A DNA stretch of 56,620 bases, from positions 1-56,620 of the forward strand of contig NZ_RWKI01000023.1 in NCBI RefSeq assembly GCF_003984645.1, read 5' to 3'. Each line of letters begins with the position of its first letter. Within the stretch, counting starts at the first letter, position 1. The notes beneath the pieces were generated by a model. It was not told where the DNA came from. It did not search any database and saw nothing but the letters and a program-made list of their open reading frames with translations. Position numbers and translations under genes: made by a program. Positions 1 to 8,627 of the stretch are shown piece by piece. The stretch is from Variovorax sp. MHTC-1. GTDB lineage: Bacteria; Pseudomonadota; Gammaproteobacteria; Burkholderiales; Burkholderiaceae_C.

Positions 1-1017
1 TTCGGTGCTGCTTTCCATCGAAGCGTCGTACTTTCCGATCGACGCCGCGGCGTTCAATCGCGCGCGCTTCTGTAGCGCATCCTGAGCCTGCCGCACGTTG
101 GCCAGCTGTCCCTGCCAGGCCTGCATCGCCGTGTCCTGCAGCGCGCGTCCGTACGAAAAGCTCAATGACCATGGATGAGGGCCGAGGCGGTTCATTGCAT
201 CCAGGTTGGCCGTCGCTTCGGCCGGCGACTGGCCCCCCGACAGGAAGTTGATGCCTGGCACCGCCGCCGGGACCGTGCGCCGCAGCACGCGAAGCGTCTC
301 GGCCGCCACTTCGGCCGGCGCAGCCTGCTGCGCGTGGGTCTTGCCCGGCACCACCATGCTCGGCTTCAGCAGCATGTGCTCGAGCGCCACCCGGTGGCGG
401 TGAAGCGCGTGGAAGACTTCGTGCAGCACGGCCTGCGTGACCTCTGCGCAGCGCGCCAGCGTGTGATCGCCGTCGATCAGCACTTCCGGTTCGACGATCG
501 GCACCACGCCCTGGGCCTGGCAGATCGCCGCGTAGCGCGCGAGCGCTTCGGCGTTGGCCTCGATCGCGGCCCGGCTCGGCAACACGTCGGAAACGTTGTA
601 GACGGCGCGCCACTTGGCGAAGCGCGCGCCGTGCTGCTTGTAGCCGTCGAGGCGCTGCGCAAGCCCGTCCAGGCCCTGCGTGATCTCGTCGCCCGGTGCC
701 AGCGCCAAGGGAATCTTGCCGGCATCGACCTTGATGCCCGGCACGATCCCTTGGCGGGCGGCCAGCTGCGGCAGTGCCTCGCCTTCGCCGCTGCGTTGGC
801 TTAGCGTCTCCTCGTACAGGATGATGCCGCTGATGAATTGGCCCAGCCCTGGTGCCGACAGGATCAGGCTGCGCCAGGCGCGCCGGTTCTCCTCGGTCGA
901 CTCGACGCCGATCGCCTTGAAACGCTTGGCGATCGTCGGGCCGCTCTCGTCGGCGGCAAGAATGCCCTTGCCCTTCTGGACCAGGGCGTCCACAGTGGCT
1001 TGAAGTTCGGTGCTCAT
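1..1017 (-). CDS. Class I fructose-bisphosphate aldolase (3' end off the window)
   Basis: Glycolytic/gluconeogenic aldolase interconverting fructose-1,6-bisphosphate with dihydroxyacetone phosphate and glyceraldehyde-3-phosphate through a lysine Schiff base; cytosolic. The frame is open from the ATG at 1017 to base 1, giving 339 residues without a stop. The family is usually about 340, so almost the whole protein is present. Visible motifs are GILAADES (residues 18-25), KWRAVY near 135-140, EPEVL at 177-181 and LLKPSMVVPG around 216-225, where Lys218 should be the Schiff-base lysine. It is divergent from the glutamate dehydrogenase gene, with 111 bp between the starts. Confidence 0.93.
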   Translation of the reverse strand, partial: MSTELQATVDALVQKGKGILAADESGPTIAKRFKAIGVESTEENRRAWRSLILSAPGLGQFISGIILYEETLSQRSGEGEALPQLAARQGIVPGIKVDAGKIPLALAPGDEITQGLDGLAQRLDGYKQHGARFAKWRAVYNVSDVLPSRAAIEANAEALARYAAICQAQGVVPIVEPEVLIDGDHTLARCAEVTQAVLHEVFHALHRHRVALEHMLLKPSMVVPGKTHAQQAAPAEVAAETLRVLRRTVPAAVPGINFLSGGQSPAEATANLDAMNRLGPHPWSLSFSYGRALQDTAMQAWQGQLANVRQAQDALQKRARLNAAASIGKYDASMESSTE

Positions 1018-1128
1018 GGCGTGGCCCTCCGTTCGAGCTTTCCAGTCTCCGACGCCCGCCGCGCCAGCGCAAGTCATTCTTTTGACCGTATCGCGATGTA
1101 GATTTATGACGCCAACCCGGAGACAAGC

Positions 1129-4100
1129 ATGCTGATGACCACCCAGACAGTCGACTCAGGACGCAGGGACGAGCGCCTCGAAGAAGTGGTGCAACTGATC
1201 CGGGCCAAGGTCGCGGCCGAGGCGGCGGACGAACTCGCCGCCTTCGCGCGCCAGTACTTCGGACAGGTCGACCCGGAAGATCTGGCCGAGCGCCACGCGG
1301 CGGACCTGTACGGCGCGGCGCTCTCGCATTGGAGCTTCGCGCGCAAGCGCGAGCCGGGACGCGCGAAGCTCAGGGTCTTCAACCCGACGATCGCGGAGCA
1401 CGGCTGGCAGTCCACGCACACCATCATCGAGATCGTCAACGACGACATGCCCTTCCTCGTCGATTCGGTGACGATGGAGGTCAACCGCAACGGGCTCACG
1501 CTGCACCTGATCATCCACCCGCTGGTGGCGGTGCGTCGCGGCGACGACGGCGTCCTGCAGGGCTTGGCGGGCGAGGGCGGCGCGGCGTCCGACGCCCGCC
1601 GCGAATCCTTCATCCATGTCGAGGTCGACCGCGTGCCCGAGCCGGCCCGGCTCGACGCGCTGGCCGCCGACCTGGCGCGCGTGCTCGGCGACGTGCGGCT
1701 GGCCGTGGTCGACTGGAAGAAGATGCAGCAGCGCGTGCTGGAGATCGTCCGCCGCCTCGACGAGCGCGCGCCGCCGATTCCGCCGCAGGAGCTGGCAGAG
1801 GGCCAGGCCTTCCTGCGCTGGCTGGCCGACAACCACTTCACCTTTCTCGGCTGCCGCAGCCATGAGCTGGACAAGGTCGACGGCGAGGACGTGTTGAGGA
1901 TCGTGCCCGATTCGAGCCTGGGCATCCTGCGCGACGGCCCTACGCCGAGCGCCAACGCCGCCTTCGCCGCACTGCCGCCCGAGGTGCGCGCCCATGCGCG
2001 CCGGCCCGATCTGCTGGTGGTGACCAAGTCCACCTCGCGCTCCACCGTGCATCGCCCCGGCCACCTCGATTACGTGGCCGTCAAGCGCTTCGACGACGCG
2101 GGCCAGGTGTGCGGCGAAGACCGCTTCCTGGGCCTGTTCACCTCCACCGCCTACAGCGCCAACCCGGCCGAGATTCCGCTCCTGCGGCGCAAGATTGCCA
2201 ACGTGGTCGAGCGCGCCGGCCTGGCCGCGGGCAGCCATTCGGGCAAGGCGCTGAACAACATTCTCGAGACCTACCCGCGCGACGAGCTGTTCCAGACCAG
2301 CGACGACGAGCTGCTGCACACCGCGACCGGCATCCTGCACCTGGGGGAGCGCCAGCGCTTCCGGCTCTTTGTGCGGCGCGATCCCTTCGAGCGCTTTCTC
2401 TCCTGCCTGATCTACGCGCCGCGCGAGAACTACACGACCGAGCTGCGGCAGAAGTGGCAGGACATCCTGATGCGCGAGTTCAACGGCATCGGCTCCGAGT
2501 TCAACGTGCATCTGTCCGAGTCGGTGCTGGCACGCATCCAGATCACCGTGCGCACCAAGCCCGGCAGCATCCCTCCTTTCGACGTGCGCGAGGTCGAGCA
2601 GCGGCTGGTGGCCGCGGCGCGGCGCTGGGACGACGACCTGAAGTCGGCATTGATCGAATCGGCCGGCGAGGCGCGCGGCAACGAGCTGCTGCGCCGCTTC
2701 GGCGGCGCCTTCCCGGCCGGCTACCGCGACGAGTTCGCAGCGCGCGCCGCGGTGCACGATATCGAGCTGATGGCGCAGTTGAGCGACGCGCAGCCCCTCG
2801 GCATGAATCTCTACCGCCCGCTCGAGGCGCCACCCGGCACGCTGCGCTTCAAGCTGCTTTGCCGCGGCGAGCCGCTCACCCTGTCTGCCAGCCTGCCGAT
2901 GCTCGAACACCTCGGCATGAAGGTGCTCGACGAGCACCCGCACCGGCTCGCGCTGCGGGGTGCGGCGCCGATCTGGATCCATGACTTCGGATTGCAGAGC
3001 GCGATCGGCGATGCCGACATCGAGCTCGATGCGCTGCGTCCGGTGTTCGAGGAAGCCTTCGGCGCGGTGCTGGGCGGCGAGGTCGAGAACGACGACTTCA
3101 ACCGCCTGGTGCTCGCGGCGCGCCTGCCGGCGCACGAGATCGTGGTGCTGCGCGCCTACGCCAAGTACATGCGGCAGATCGGCTTCGCGCTCTCGCAATC
3201 CTTCATCGAAAACACGCTGGTCGGCAATGGGCCGATCGCGCGCGCGCTGCTCGAGCTGTTCAAGCTGCGCTTCGATCCGGCGCAGGCCGCCGGCACCGAC
3301 GACAAGGTGCGCGAGATCGAGGCCGCGCTCGAGCAGGTGGCCAATCTCTCGGAAGACCGCGTGCTGCGCCAGTACCTGGCGCTGATCCTGGCTACCACGC
3401 GCACCAACTTCTGGCGCCGCGACGCGGCAGGCAAGCGGCGCAGCTTCGTCTCGTTCAAGTTCGACTCGGCGAAGGTGCCCGACCTGCCGGCGCCGAAGCC
3501 GATGTTCGAGATCTTCGTCTACTCGACGCGCTTCGAGGGCGTGCACTTGCGCGGCGGCCGCGTCGCGCGCGGCGGGCTGCGCTGGTCCGACCGGCCGGAA
3601 GACTTCCGCACCGAGGTGCTGGGCCTGGTGAAGGCGCAGATGGTCAAGAACACGGTGATCGTGCCGGTGGGCTCCAAGGGCGGCTTCGTGCTCAAACGTG
3701 CGCCGGCGGCCAGCGATCGCGAGGCCTACATGCGCGAAGGCGTGGCCTGCTACCAGGATTACCTGCGCGGGCTGCTGGACATCACCGACAACCGCGTCGG
3801 CGATGCGATCGTGCCGCCGCCGCAGGTCAAGCGGCACGATGAGGACGATCCCTACCTGGTGGTCGCCGCGGACAAGGGCACAGCCACCTTCAGCGACTTC
3901 GCCAACGGCATCAGCAAGGAATACGGCTTCTGGCTCGGCGACGCCTTCGCTTCCGGCGGCTCGGTGGGCTACGACCACAAGGTCATGGGCATCACCGCGC
4001 GCGGTGCCTGGGAGTCGGTGAAGCGGCACTTCCGCGAGATGGGCATCGACACCCAGTCGACCGAGTTCACCGTCGCCGGCATCGGCGACATGTCGGGCGA

Positions 4101-5958
4101 CGTGTTCGGCAACGGCATGCTGCTGTCGCCGCACATCCTGCTGGTGGCGGCTTTCGATCACCGGCACATCTTTCTCGACCCGAGCCCCGATGCGGCGAAG
4201 AGCTTCGCCGAACGCGAGCGCCTGTTCAAGCTGCCGCGCTCCTCGTGGGCCGACTACGACGCCAAGCTGATCTCCGGAGGCGGCGGCATCCATGCCCGCA
4301 GCGCCAAGTCGATCCCGATCACGCGCGAGGTGAAGCAGGTGCTCGACATCAAGGCCGACGCCCTCACGCCCACCGAGCTCGTCAACGCGATCCTCAAGGC
4401 ACCGGTGGCGCTGATCTACAACGGCGGCATCGGCACCTACGTGAAGGCGACGAGCGAGAGCCACGCGCAGGTCGGCGACCGTGCCAACGACGCGCTGCGC
4501 GTCAACGGCCGCGAGCTGCGATGCAAGGTCTTCGCCGAGGGCGGCAACCTCGGCTGCACGCAGCTCGGGCGCATCGAGTACGCGCTCGCCGGCGGGCGCA
4601 TCAACACCGATGCGATCGACAACTCGGCCGGCGTCGACACCTCCGACCACGAAGTCAACATCAAGATCCTGCTCGGCCTGCCGCTCACCGAGGGCGAGCT
4701 CACCGAGAAGCAGCGCAACACGCTGCTGCCGGAGATGACCGACGACGTGGCCGCGCTGGTGCTGCGCGACAACATCTTCCAGACCCAGGTGCTGTCGGTC
4801 ACCGGCCGCATCGCGCCGCAGCTGCTCGATGCGCAGACGCGCTTCATGCAGTACCTCGAGAAGGCCGGACGGCTGAACCGCGCGATCGAGTACCTGCCTT
4901 CCGACGAGGAACTGGCCGAGCGCCGCGCGCAAGGCCGGGGGCTGACCAGCCCCGAGCGCGCGGTGCTGCTCGCCTACAGCAAGATCTGGCTCTACGACGA
5001 GCTGCTGGCATCGCCGCTGCCCGACGACCGCTGGGTCGCGACGGCGCTCGCGCGCTACTTCCCAGCACTGCTGGGCGAAAAGTTCGCAAGCTACATGCCG
5101 CGCCATCCGCTCAAGCGCGAGATCATCGCCACGCACGTGACCAACAGCATGATCAACCGCGTCGGCAGCACCTTCGTGCATCGCCTGGTCGAGACCACCG
5201 GCGCACGTGCCTTCGAGATCGTGCGCGCCTACCTGATGAGCCGCGAGATCTTCGGCATGGTGCCGCTGTGGCTGGCGATCGAGGCGCTGGACAACCAGGT
5301 CGATGACGAGGTGCAGTCGAGCATGCTGATCGACACCAGCCGGCAGCTCGAGCGCGGCACCATGTGGTTCCTGCGCTCGCGCCGCTTGACCGAGGACATG
5401 GCCGCGACGATCGAGCACTTCAAGCCCAACGTCGATGCGCTGTCGGCGCGGCTGCCCCAGCTGCTCGATACCGAAGAGCGCAGCCGCGTCGATGCGGCGA
5501 TGGCGCACTACGTCGCCAAGGGCGTGCCGCGCGAACTGGCCGAGCGCGTGGTCACCTTCGGCACGCTCTACGCCACGCTCGACATCGCCGAGATCGCCGG
5601 AAGCGCGCGCTGGCCGGTGGAACTGGTGGCGGCCATCTACTTCGACCTCGCCAACCGGCTCGGCATGCCCTGGCTGCGCGACCGGATCGCTGCGCTGCCG
5701 GGCGACCAGCACTGGCAGGCCTTGGCCAAGGGTGCGATGCAGGACGATCTGTCGGGCCTGCAGCGCTCGATCACCGGCGCGGTGCTGGCCGGCGGCGGCG
5801 AGCGCGAGTCGCCCGCGGCGCTGGTCGAGGCCTGGCAGTCCAGCAACGGCCGCACGCTCGAGCGCGCGGCGCAGCTGCTGGGCGAGCTGCGCGCCGTGGC
5901 GGCGCCCGACGCGGCGATGCTGGCGGTGGCGCTGCGGGAATTGCGGGCGCTCGGATAG
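1129..5958 (+). CDS. gdhB: NAD-specific glutamate dehydrogenase, large (~180 kDa) class
   Basis: Catabolic NAD-dependent glutamate dehydrogenase of the bacterial 180-kDa class, deaminating glutamate to 2-oxoglutarate and ammonium. At 1609 aa it matches the length known for Pseudomonas and Streptomyces members. The N-terminal half is the regulatory region typical of the class. The dehydrogenase core lies in the second half, with GSKGGFVLKR near residues 846-855 carrying the substrate-binding lysine and FAEGGNLGCTQLGRIEYAL at about 1138-1156. The ATG at 1129 follows GGAG at a good distance. No operon partner is evident; a hairpin follows the stop. The symbol follows Pseudomonas usage. Confidence 0.95.
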   Translation: MLMTTQTVDSGRRDERLEEVVQLIRAKVAAEAADELAAFARQYFGQVDPEDLAERHAADLYGAALSHWSFARKREPGRAKLRVFNPTIAEHGWQSTHTIIEIVNDDMPFLVDSVTMEVNRNGLTLHLIIHPLVAVRRGDDGVLQGLAGEGGAASDARRESFIHVEVDRVPEPARLDALAADLARVLGDVRLAVVDWKKMQQRVLEIVRRLDERAPPIPPQELAEGQAFLRWLADNHFTFLGCRSHELDKVDGEDVLRIVPDSSLGILRDGPTPSANAAFAALPPEVRAHARRPDLLVVTKSTSRSTVHRPGHLDYVAVKRFDDAGQVCGEDRFLGLFTSTAYSANPAEIPLLRRKIANVVERAGLAAGSHSGKALNNILETYPRDELFQTSDDELLHTATGILHLGERQRFRLFVRRDPFERFLSCLIYAPRENYTTELRQKWQDILMREFNGIGSEFNVHLSESVLARIQITVRTKPGSIPPFDVREVEQRLVAAARRWDDDLKSALIESAGEARGNELLRRFGGAFPAGYRDEFAARAAVHDIELMAQLSDAQPLGMNLYRPLEAPPGTLRFKLLCRGEPLTLSASLPMLEHLGMKVLDEHPHRLALRGAAPIWIHDFGLQSAIGDADIELDALRPVFEEAFGAVLGGEVENDDFNRLVLAARLPAHEIVVLRAYAKYMRQIGFALSQSFIENTLVGNGPIARALLELFKLRFDPAQAAGTDDKVREIEAALEQVANLSEDRVLRQYLALILATTRTNFWRRDAAGKRRSFVSFKFDSAKVPDLPAPKPMFEIFVYSTRFEGVHLRGGRVARGGLRWSDRPEDFRTEVLGLVKAQMVKNTVIVPVGSKGGFVLKRAPAASDREAYMREGVACYQDYLRGLLDITDNRVGDAIVPPPQVKRHDEDDPYLVVAADKGTATFSDFANGISKEYGFWLGDAFASGGSVGYDHKVMGITARGAWESVKRHFREMGIDTQSTEFTVAGIGDMSGDVFGNGMLLSPHILLVAAFDHRHIFLDPSPDAAKSFAERERLFKLPRSSWADYDAKLISGGGGIHARSAKSIPITREVKQVLDIKADALTPTELVNAILKAPVALIYNGGIGTYVKATSESHAQVGDRANDALRVNGRELRCKVFAEGGNLGCTQLGRIEYALAGGRINTDAIDNSAGVDTSDHEVNIKILLGLPLTEGELTEKQRNTLLPEMTDDVAALVLRDNIFQTQVLSVTGRIAPQLLDAQTRFMQYLEKAGRLNRAIEYLPSDEELAERRAQGRGLTSPERAVLLAYSKIWLYDELLASPLPDDRWVATALARYFPALLGEKFASYMPRHPLKREIIATHVTNSMINRVGSTFVHRLVETTGARAFEIVRAYLMSREIFGMVPLWLAIEALDNQVDDEVQSSMLIDTSRQLERGTMWFLRSRRLTEDMAATIEHFKPNVDALSARLPQLLDTEERSRVDAAMAHYVAKGVPRELAERVVTFGTLYATLDIAEIAGSARWPVELVAAIYFDLANRLGMPWLRDRIAALPGDQHWQALAKGAMQDDLSGLQRSITGAVLAGGGERESPAALVEAWQSSNGRTLERAAQLLGELRAVAAPDAAMLAVALRELRALG

Positions 5959-5965
5959 CCGTGCT

Positions 5966-5995
5966 TCGGGCCTTGCTGCTCAGGGTAAGGCCCGA
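5966..5995 (+). terminator. Hairpin after the glutamate dehydrogenase stop, possible terminator
   Basis: A 9-bp perfect stem (TCGGGCCTT with AAGGCCCGA) closes a 12-nt loop and begins 8 nt after the gdhB stop. There is no T-run, so intrinsic termination is uncertain. It could instead stabilise the mRNA end. Confidence 0.35.
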
Positions 5996-6073
5996 TCCTG
6001 CCCGTGCCGTTCATGCCTTGCCATACGCCACAATCTCCGGAAGAAGACAAACACAAGCGGGCGAGGAGGAGAG

Positions 6074-6277
6074 ATGGCGTACGAGTTGCTGAGGCGGATC
6101 ATCGCCGGCGCATTGCCGATGACGTTCACGCACGAGGAGGACATCGAACACTTGCGCATCCTGCGCGACGCGGGTTACGTCAAGGCGGACATTCCGTTAG
6201 ACGACGGCGCGGCCGCAGTCGCCAACGCGGTCACGTCGCTGGGGCGCACGGCGATGCGCTACTTCGGCGGCGAATAG
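6074..6277 (+). CDS. Small protein of unknown function (67 aa)
   Basis: I do not recognise a named family. The protein begins MAYELLRRIIAGALPMTF and ends GRTAMRYFGGE. It is probably soluble: a short amphipathic N-terminus, an acidic middle (THEEDIEHLRILRDAGYVKADIP) and an Ala/Val-rich helix. The start is well supported by a very strong Shine-Dalgarno stretch (GAGGAGGAGAG, 6063-6073) just before the ATG. A clear intrinsic terminator lies about 65 bp after the stop, so this looks like a complete small transcription unit or the tail of the gdhB transcript. The HL(R)ILRDAGYVKA stretch resembles a winged-helix recognition segment only loosely. Confidence 0.7.
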   Translation: MAYELLRRIIAGALPMTFTHEEDIEHLRILRDAGYVKADIPLDDGAAAVANAVTSLGRTAMRYFGGE

Positions 6278-6340
6278 CGGATCCTCCTTCGTGCGCAGTT
6301 AAGATCGCTCGTCGCCGCCGCAGGCGCGGTGGGATGCAGG

Positions 6341-6362
6341 GCCCCTCGCGAGGGGCTTTTTA
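6341..6362 (+). terminator. Rho-independent terminator
   Basis: A 16-bp perfect palindrome (GCCCCTCGCGAGGGGC) is followed directly by TTTTTT. It closes the transcript of the small gene at 6074-6277, before the histidine kinase gene. Confidence 0.88.
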
Positions 6363-6397
6363 ATGGCCGAACTGGCAGTGGGAGAGGGCAGTAAGCC

Positions 6398-7834
6398 ATG
6401 ATGGGTAATTCGTCATTCGCAGGCTTGGGCAACTCGTCCTTTGCGAGCCTCACGCCGGCACCGGCATCTGCCGACGAGGCCGAACCGTGGGTGCGCGGCG
6501 AGCTGATCCGCAGCCTGATGCGGGCGTCGCGCGGCTCCTACTTGCTGGCTGCGGCCCTGATGCCGGCCATGGTCGGCCTGAGCTGGGGCCACGTGCCGCC
6601 CTGGCAGCTGTTCGCCTGGCTCGCCATCGGCATCGGCGCCACCGCTTGCCGCATCTGGGGCGAGCAGCTCTACGGCCGGCACTACGCCGACCGCGACTCG
6701 GCCGCCCAGCAATACTTCGTCGAGCGCTACCGCTTTCTCTGGAGCGCCAGCGCCTTCGCCTGGGGCCTGTCGATCCTGATCTTCTTCGAGCGCACGCCGC
6801 TGGTAAACCAGTTCATGAGCTGGCTGATCGTCGCCGGCGTGGCGACCTTTCCGCTCAACGGACTCGCGCTGCATCCGCCGCTGCTCAAGCGCTACGTCAA
6901 CACGCTGTTCGTCACCATGCTGCTGGCGATCATCTTCCGCGTGATCGAGCTCAAGTTCGAACGGCCGCACTTCCACTACGGCTTCCTGCTGCTGCCGGGC
7001 CTGCACTGGTGGCTGCTGCTGCGCGCGGGGCGGCGCATCCACGAGACGGCGCGCAACAGCTTCGAGCTGCTGTTTCACAACCACATCCTGATCAACTCGC
7101 TCACCCAGCAGCGGCAGGCGGCGGTGTCGGCGGTGGCGATGAAGAACCGCTTTCTGGCGAGCGCCGCGCACGACATGCGCCAGCCCGTACTGGCGCTCTC
7201 CCTCTACGCCGACTGGCTGCGCAACGAGCCCGAGCTGGTGGCCGAGATCGCACCCAAGATCGTGCGTGCCACCCACGCGGTCAATGCGCTCTTCGATTCG
7301 CTGTTCGACCTCGCGCGCATCGATTCGGGCCAGGTTCGGCTGCACATCGAGCGGGTGGACGTCGCTCAGCTGCTGCACGACCTCGAGCTGCAGTACCGGC
7401 CGGTGGCCGAGGCCAAGGGATTGACCTTTCGCATGCACGTGAGCTCCGGCACCGTGCTGACCGACCCGATCCGCGTGCGCCGCATGATCGGCAACCTGCT
7501 GGCCAACGCGATCAAGTACACCGCCGAGGGCGGCGTCCTGCTGGCCTCGCGGCACACGCGCGACGGCCTGCGCGTGGAGGTATGGGACACCGGCATCGGC
7601 ATCGCGCGCGAGCACTTGCGCGACGTGTTCCTGGAGTTCTACAAGGTGGCCGACCATGCCGGCACCTCCGACGGCTTCGGCCTGGGCCTGGCCATCGTGG
7701 CGCGGCTGTCGCATGCGCTCGGGCATCCGGTCAGCGTGCGTTCCAGGCTGGGCCGGGGGAGCGTTTTCCGGGTCGCGTTGCACGACGCGGACGAATCGCA
7801 GGCTCAGACCCGCATCTCGGGCGCTGTGGGCTAG
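6398..7834 (+). CDS. Membrane sensor histidine kinase
   Basis: Two-component sensor kinase, 478 aa. Residues about 45-210 are hydrophobic, with roughly six membrane segments and no recognised periplasmic sensor domain. A HisKA dimerisation helix follows, with the phospho-acceptor His258 in SAAHDMRQPV. The HATPase_c domain has an N-box (LLANAIKYTAEGG), G1 (VWDTGIGIA) and G2 (GFGLGLAI). The H-box with RQP is typical of kinases paired with NarL/FixJ regulators. The convergent gene at 7962-8564 is such a regulator and is the likely partner. The signal sensed cannot be read from the sequence. The N-terminus carries a small internal repeat (GNSSFAGL/GNSSFASL), so the true start could lie downstream. 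Confidence 0.88.
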   Translation: MMGNSSFAGLGNSSFASLTPAPASADEAEPWVRGELIRSLMRASRGSYLLAAALMPAMVGLSWGHVPPWQLFAWLAIGIGATACRIWGEQLYGRHYADRDSAAQQYFVERYRFLWSASAFAWGLSILIFFERTPLVNQFMSWLIVAGVATFPLNGLALHPPLLKRYVNTLFVTMLLAIIFRVIELKFERPHFHYGFLLLPGLHWWLLLRAGRRIHETARNSFELLFHNHILINSLTQQRQAAVSAVAMKNRFLASAAHDMRQPVLALSLYADWLRNEPELVAEIAPKIVRATHAVNALFDSLFDLARIDSGQVRLHIERVDVAQLLHDLELQYRPVAEAKGLTFRMHVSSGTVLTDPIRVRRMIGNLLANAIKYTAEGGVLLASRHTRDGLRVEVWDTGIGIAREHLRDVFLEFYKVADHAGTSDGFGLGLAIVARLSHALGHPVSVRSRLGRGSVFRVALHDADESQAQTRISGAVG

Positions 7835-7835
7835 T

Positions 7836-7864
7836 AAAAAAGGCCGCGTTCAGCGGCCTTTTTG
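7836..7864. terminator. Bidirectional intrinsic terminator between kinase and regulator genes
   Basis: An AAGGCCGC/GCGGCCTT stem with loop GTTCA is flanked by an A-run on the left and a T-run on the right, so it can act on both strands. It begins right after the kinase stop and also faces the convergent response-regulator gene. Confidence 0.8.
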
Positions 7865-7865
7865 T

Positions 7866-7961
7866 TCCAGGAACACCGCGGAACCGGCTTTGCCGGCCCG
7901 CTGGTGTTGCCCCCGGTGAAGGGGGTGGCGGGTACACGAAGTGAGCAAGCCTGGGGGAGAG
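7866..7961 (-). repeat. Post-stop three-hairpin repeat, copy A
   Basis: Read on the minus strand it starts 4 nt after the response-regulator stop with CCCCCAGGCTT. It then has a CAC-TTC-GTG mini-hairpin, a CCCCC/GGGGG hairpin, and a long stem AACACC-A-GCGG-G-CCGGC with loop AAA and partner GCCGG-TT-CCGC-GGTGTT. Four more copies lie at 18581, 20290, 44207 and 50040, all in the same orientation relative to the gene they follow. Confidence 0.9.
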
Positions 7962-8564
7962 CTAACTGTTGCTGGAAAGCAGGCCGTTGGTTCGGGCGTG
8001 GTGCAGCGCCTGCGTCCGGCTCTTCACGCCGAGGCGGCGGAACAGGCGCCACAGGTGCACCTTCACCGTGTGCTCGCTGATGTCGAGCTCGGTCGCGATG
8101 TCGCGGTTGCTCATGCCCTGGTCGAGCATGGCGATCAGCTGGGTCTGGCGCTTCGAGAGCTTGCTGTTGGCGGCGGCCACCGGTTCCTCGGCGTCGGTGT
8201 CGGCCATGAGGAGGCCGCGCAAGGCGGCCGTGAGTTCCGCGGAACTGGCCGACTTCTCGATGTAGGTGTCGGCGCCGGCCTCGATGCAGGCCTCTTCCAT
8301 GTCGGCTGCGGGCGAGGCCGAGTAGACCGCGACCGGGACGTCGGGATAGAGCTGCTTCACCGCGATCACGCCTGAAACGCCCGTCACATCGGGCAGTTTC
8401 AGGTCGAGGCAGAACAGCCCCGGCGCGCCGTGCTGTTTGACGGCGCTGGCCAGCTTGTCGAGCCGTTCCAGCTCCACGATGTTCTCGGCCGGCCGCAGGC
8501 GCCGCAGCACCATCACGATGGCGTCGCGCATCAGGGGATGATCGTCGATGACATAAATACTCAT
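7962..8564 (-). CDS. NarL/FixJ-family response regulator
   Basis: Two-domain transcription regulator, 200 aa. The receiver starts MSIYVIDDHPLMRDA (acidic pocket Asp7/Asp8), with phospho-acceptor Asp54 in LFCLDLKLPDVTG. The C-terminal LuxR-type helix-turn-helix is at about 137-195, with SKRQTQLIAMLDQGMSNRDIA and SEHTVKVHLWRLFRRLGV. It is convergent with the histidine kinase at 6398-7834 and separated from it by a terminator and repeat copy A. The two probably form a cognate pair transcribed from separate promoters. Target genes are unknown. Confidence 0.92.
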   Translation of the reverse strand: MSIYVIDDHPLMRDAIVMVLRRLRPAENIVELERLDKLASAVKQHGAPGLFCLDLKLPDVTGVSGVIAVKQLYPDVPVAVYSASPAADMEEACIEAGADTYIEKSASSAELTAALRGLLMADTDAEEPVAAANSKLSKRQTQLIAMLDQGMSNRDIATELDISEHTVKVHLWRLFRRLGVKSRTQALHHARTNGLLSSNS

Positions 8565-8627
8565 AACTTTTTTCTCACTGTGTGCGCGCTGGCCGGCGGT
8601 GCCGGTCGTCTATGCGCGGGATCTTCC

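Noticed and set aside
1156..5712. 1518-codon open frame on the minus strand
   Set aside because: It is antisense to the well-recognised glutamate dehydrogenase gene. High GC makes long antisense frames common, and the translation is low-complexity Arg/Ala/Gly/His-rich with no family.
6413..7783. 456-codon minus-strand frame opposite the histidine kinase
   Set aside because: Antisense shadow of the kinase gene, His/Gln/Arg-rich, without domain signatures.
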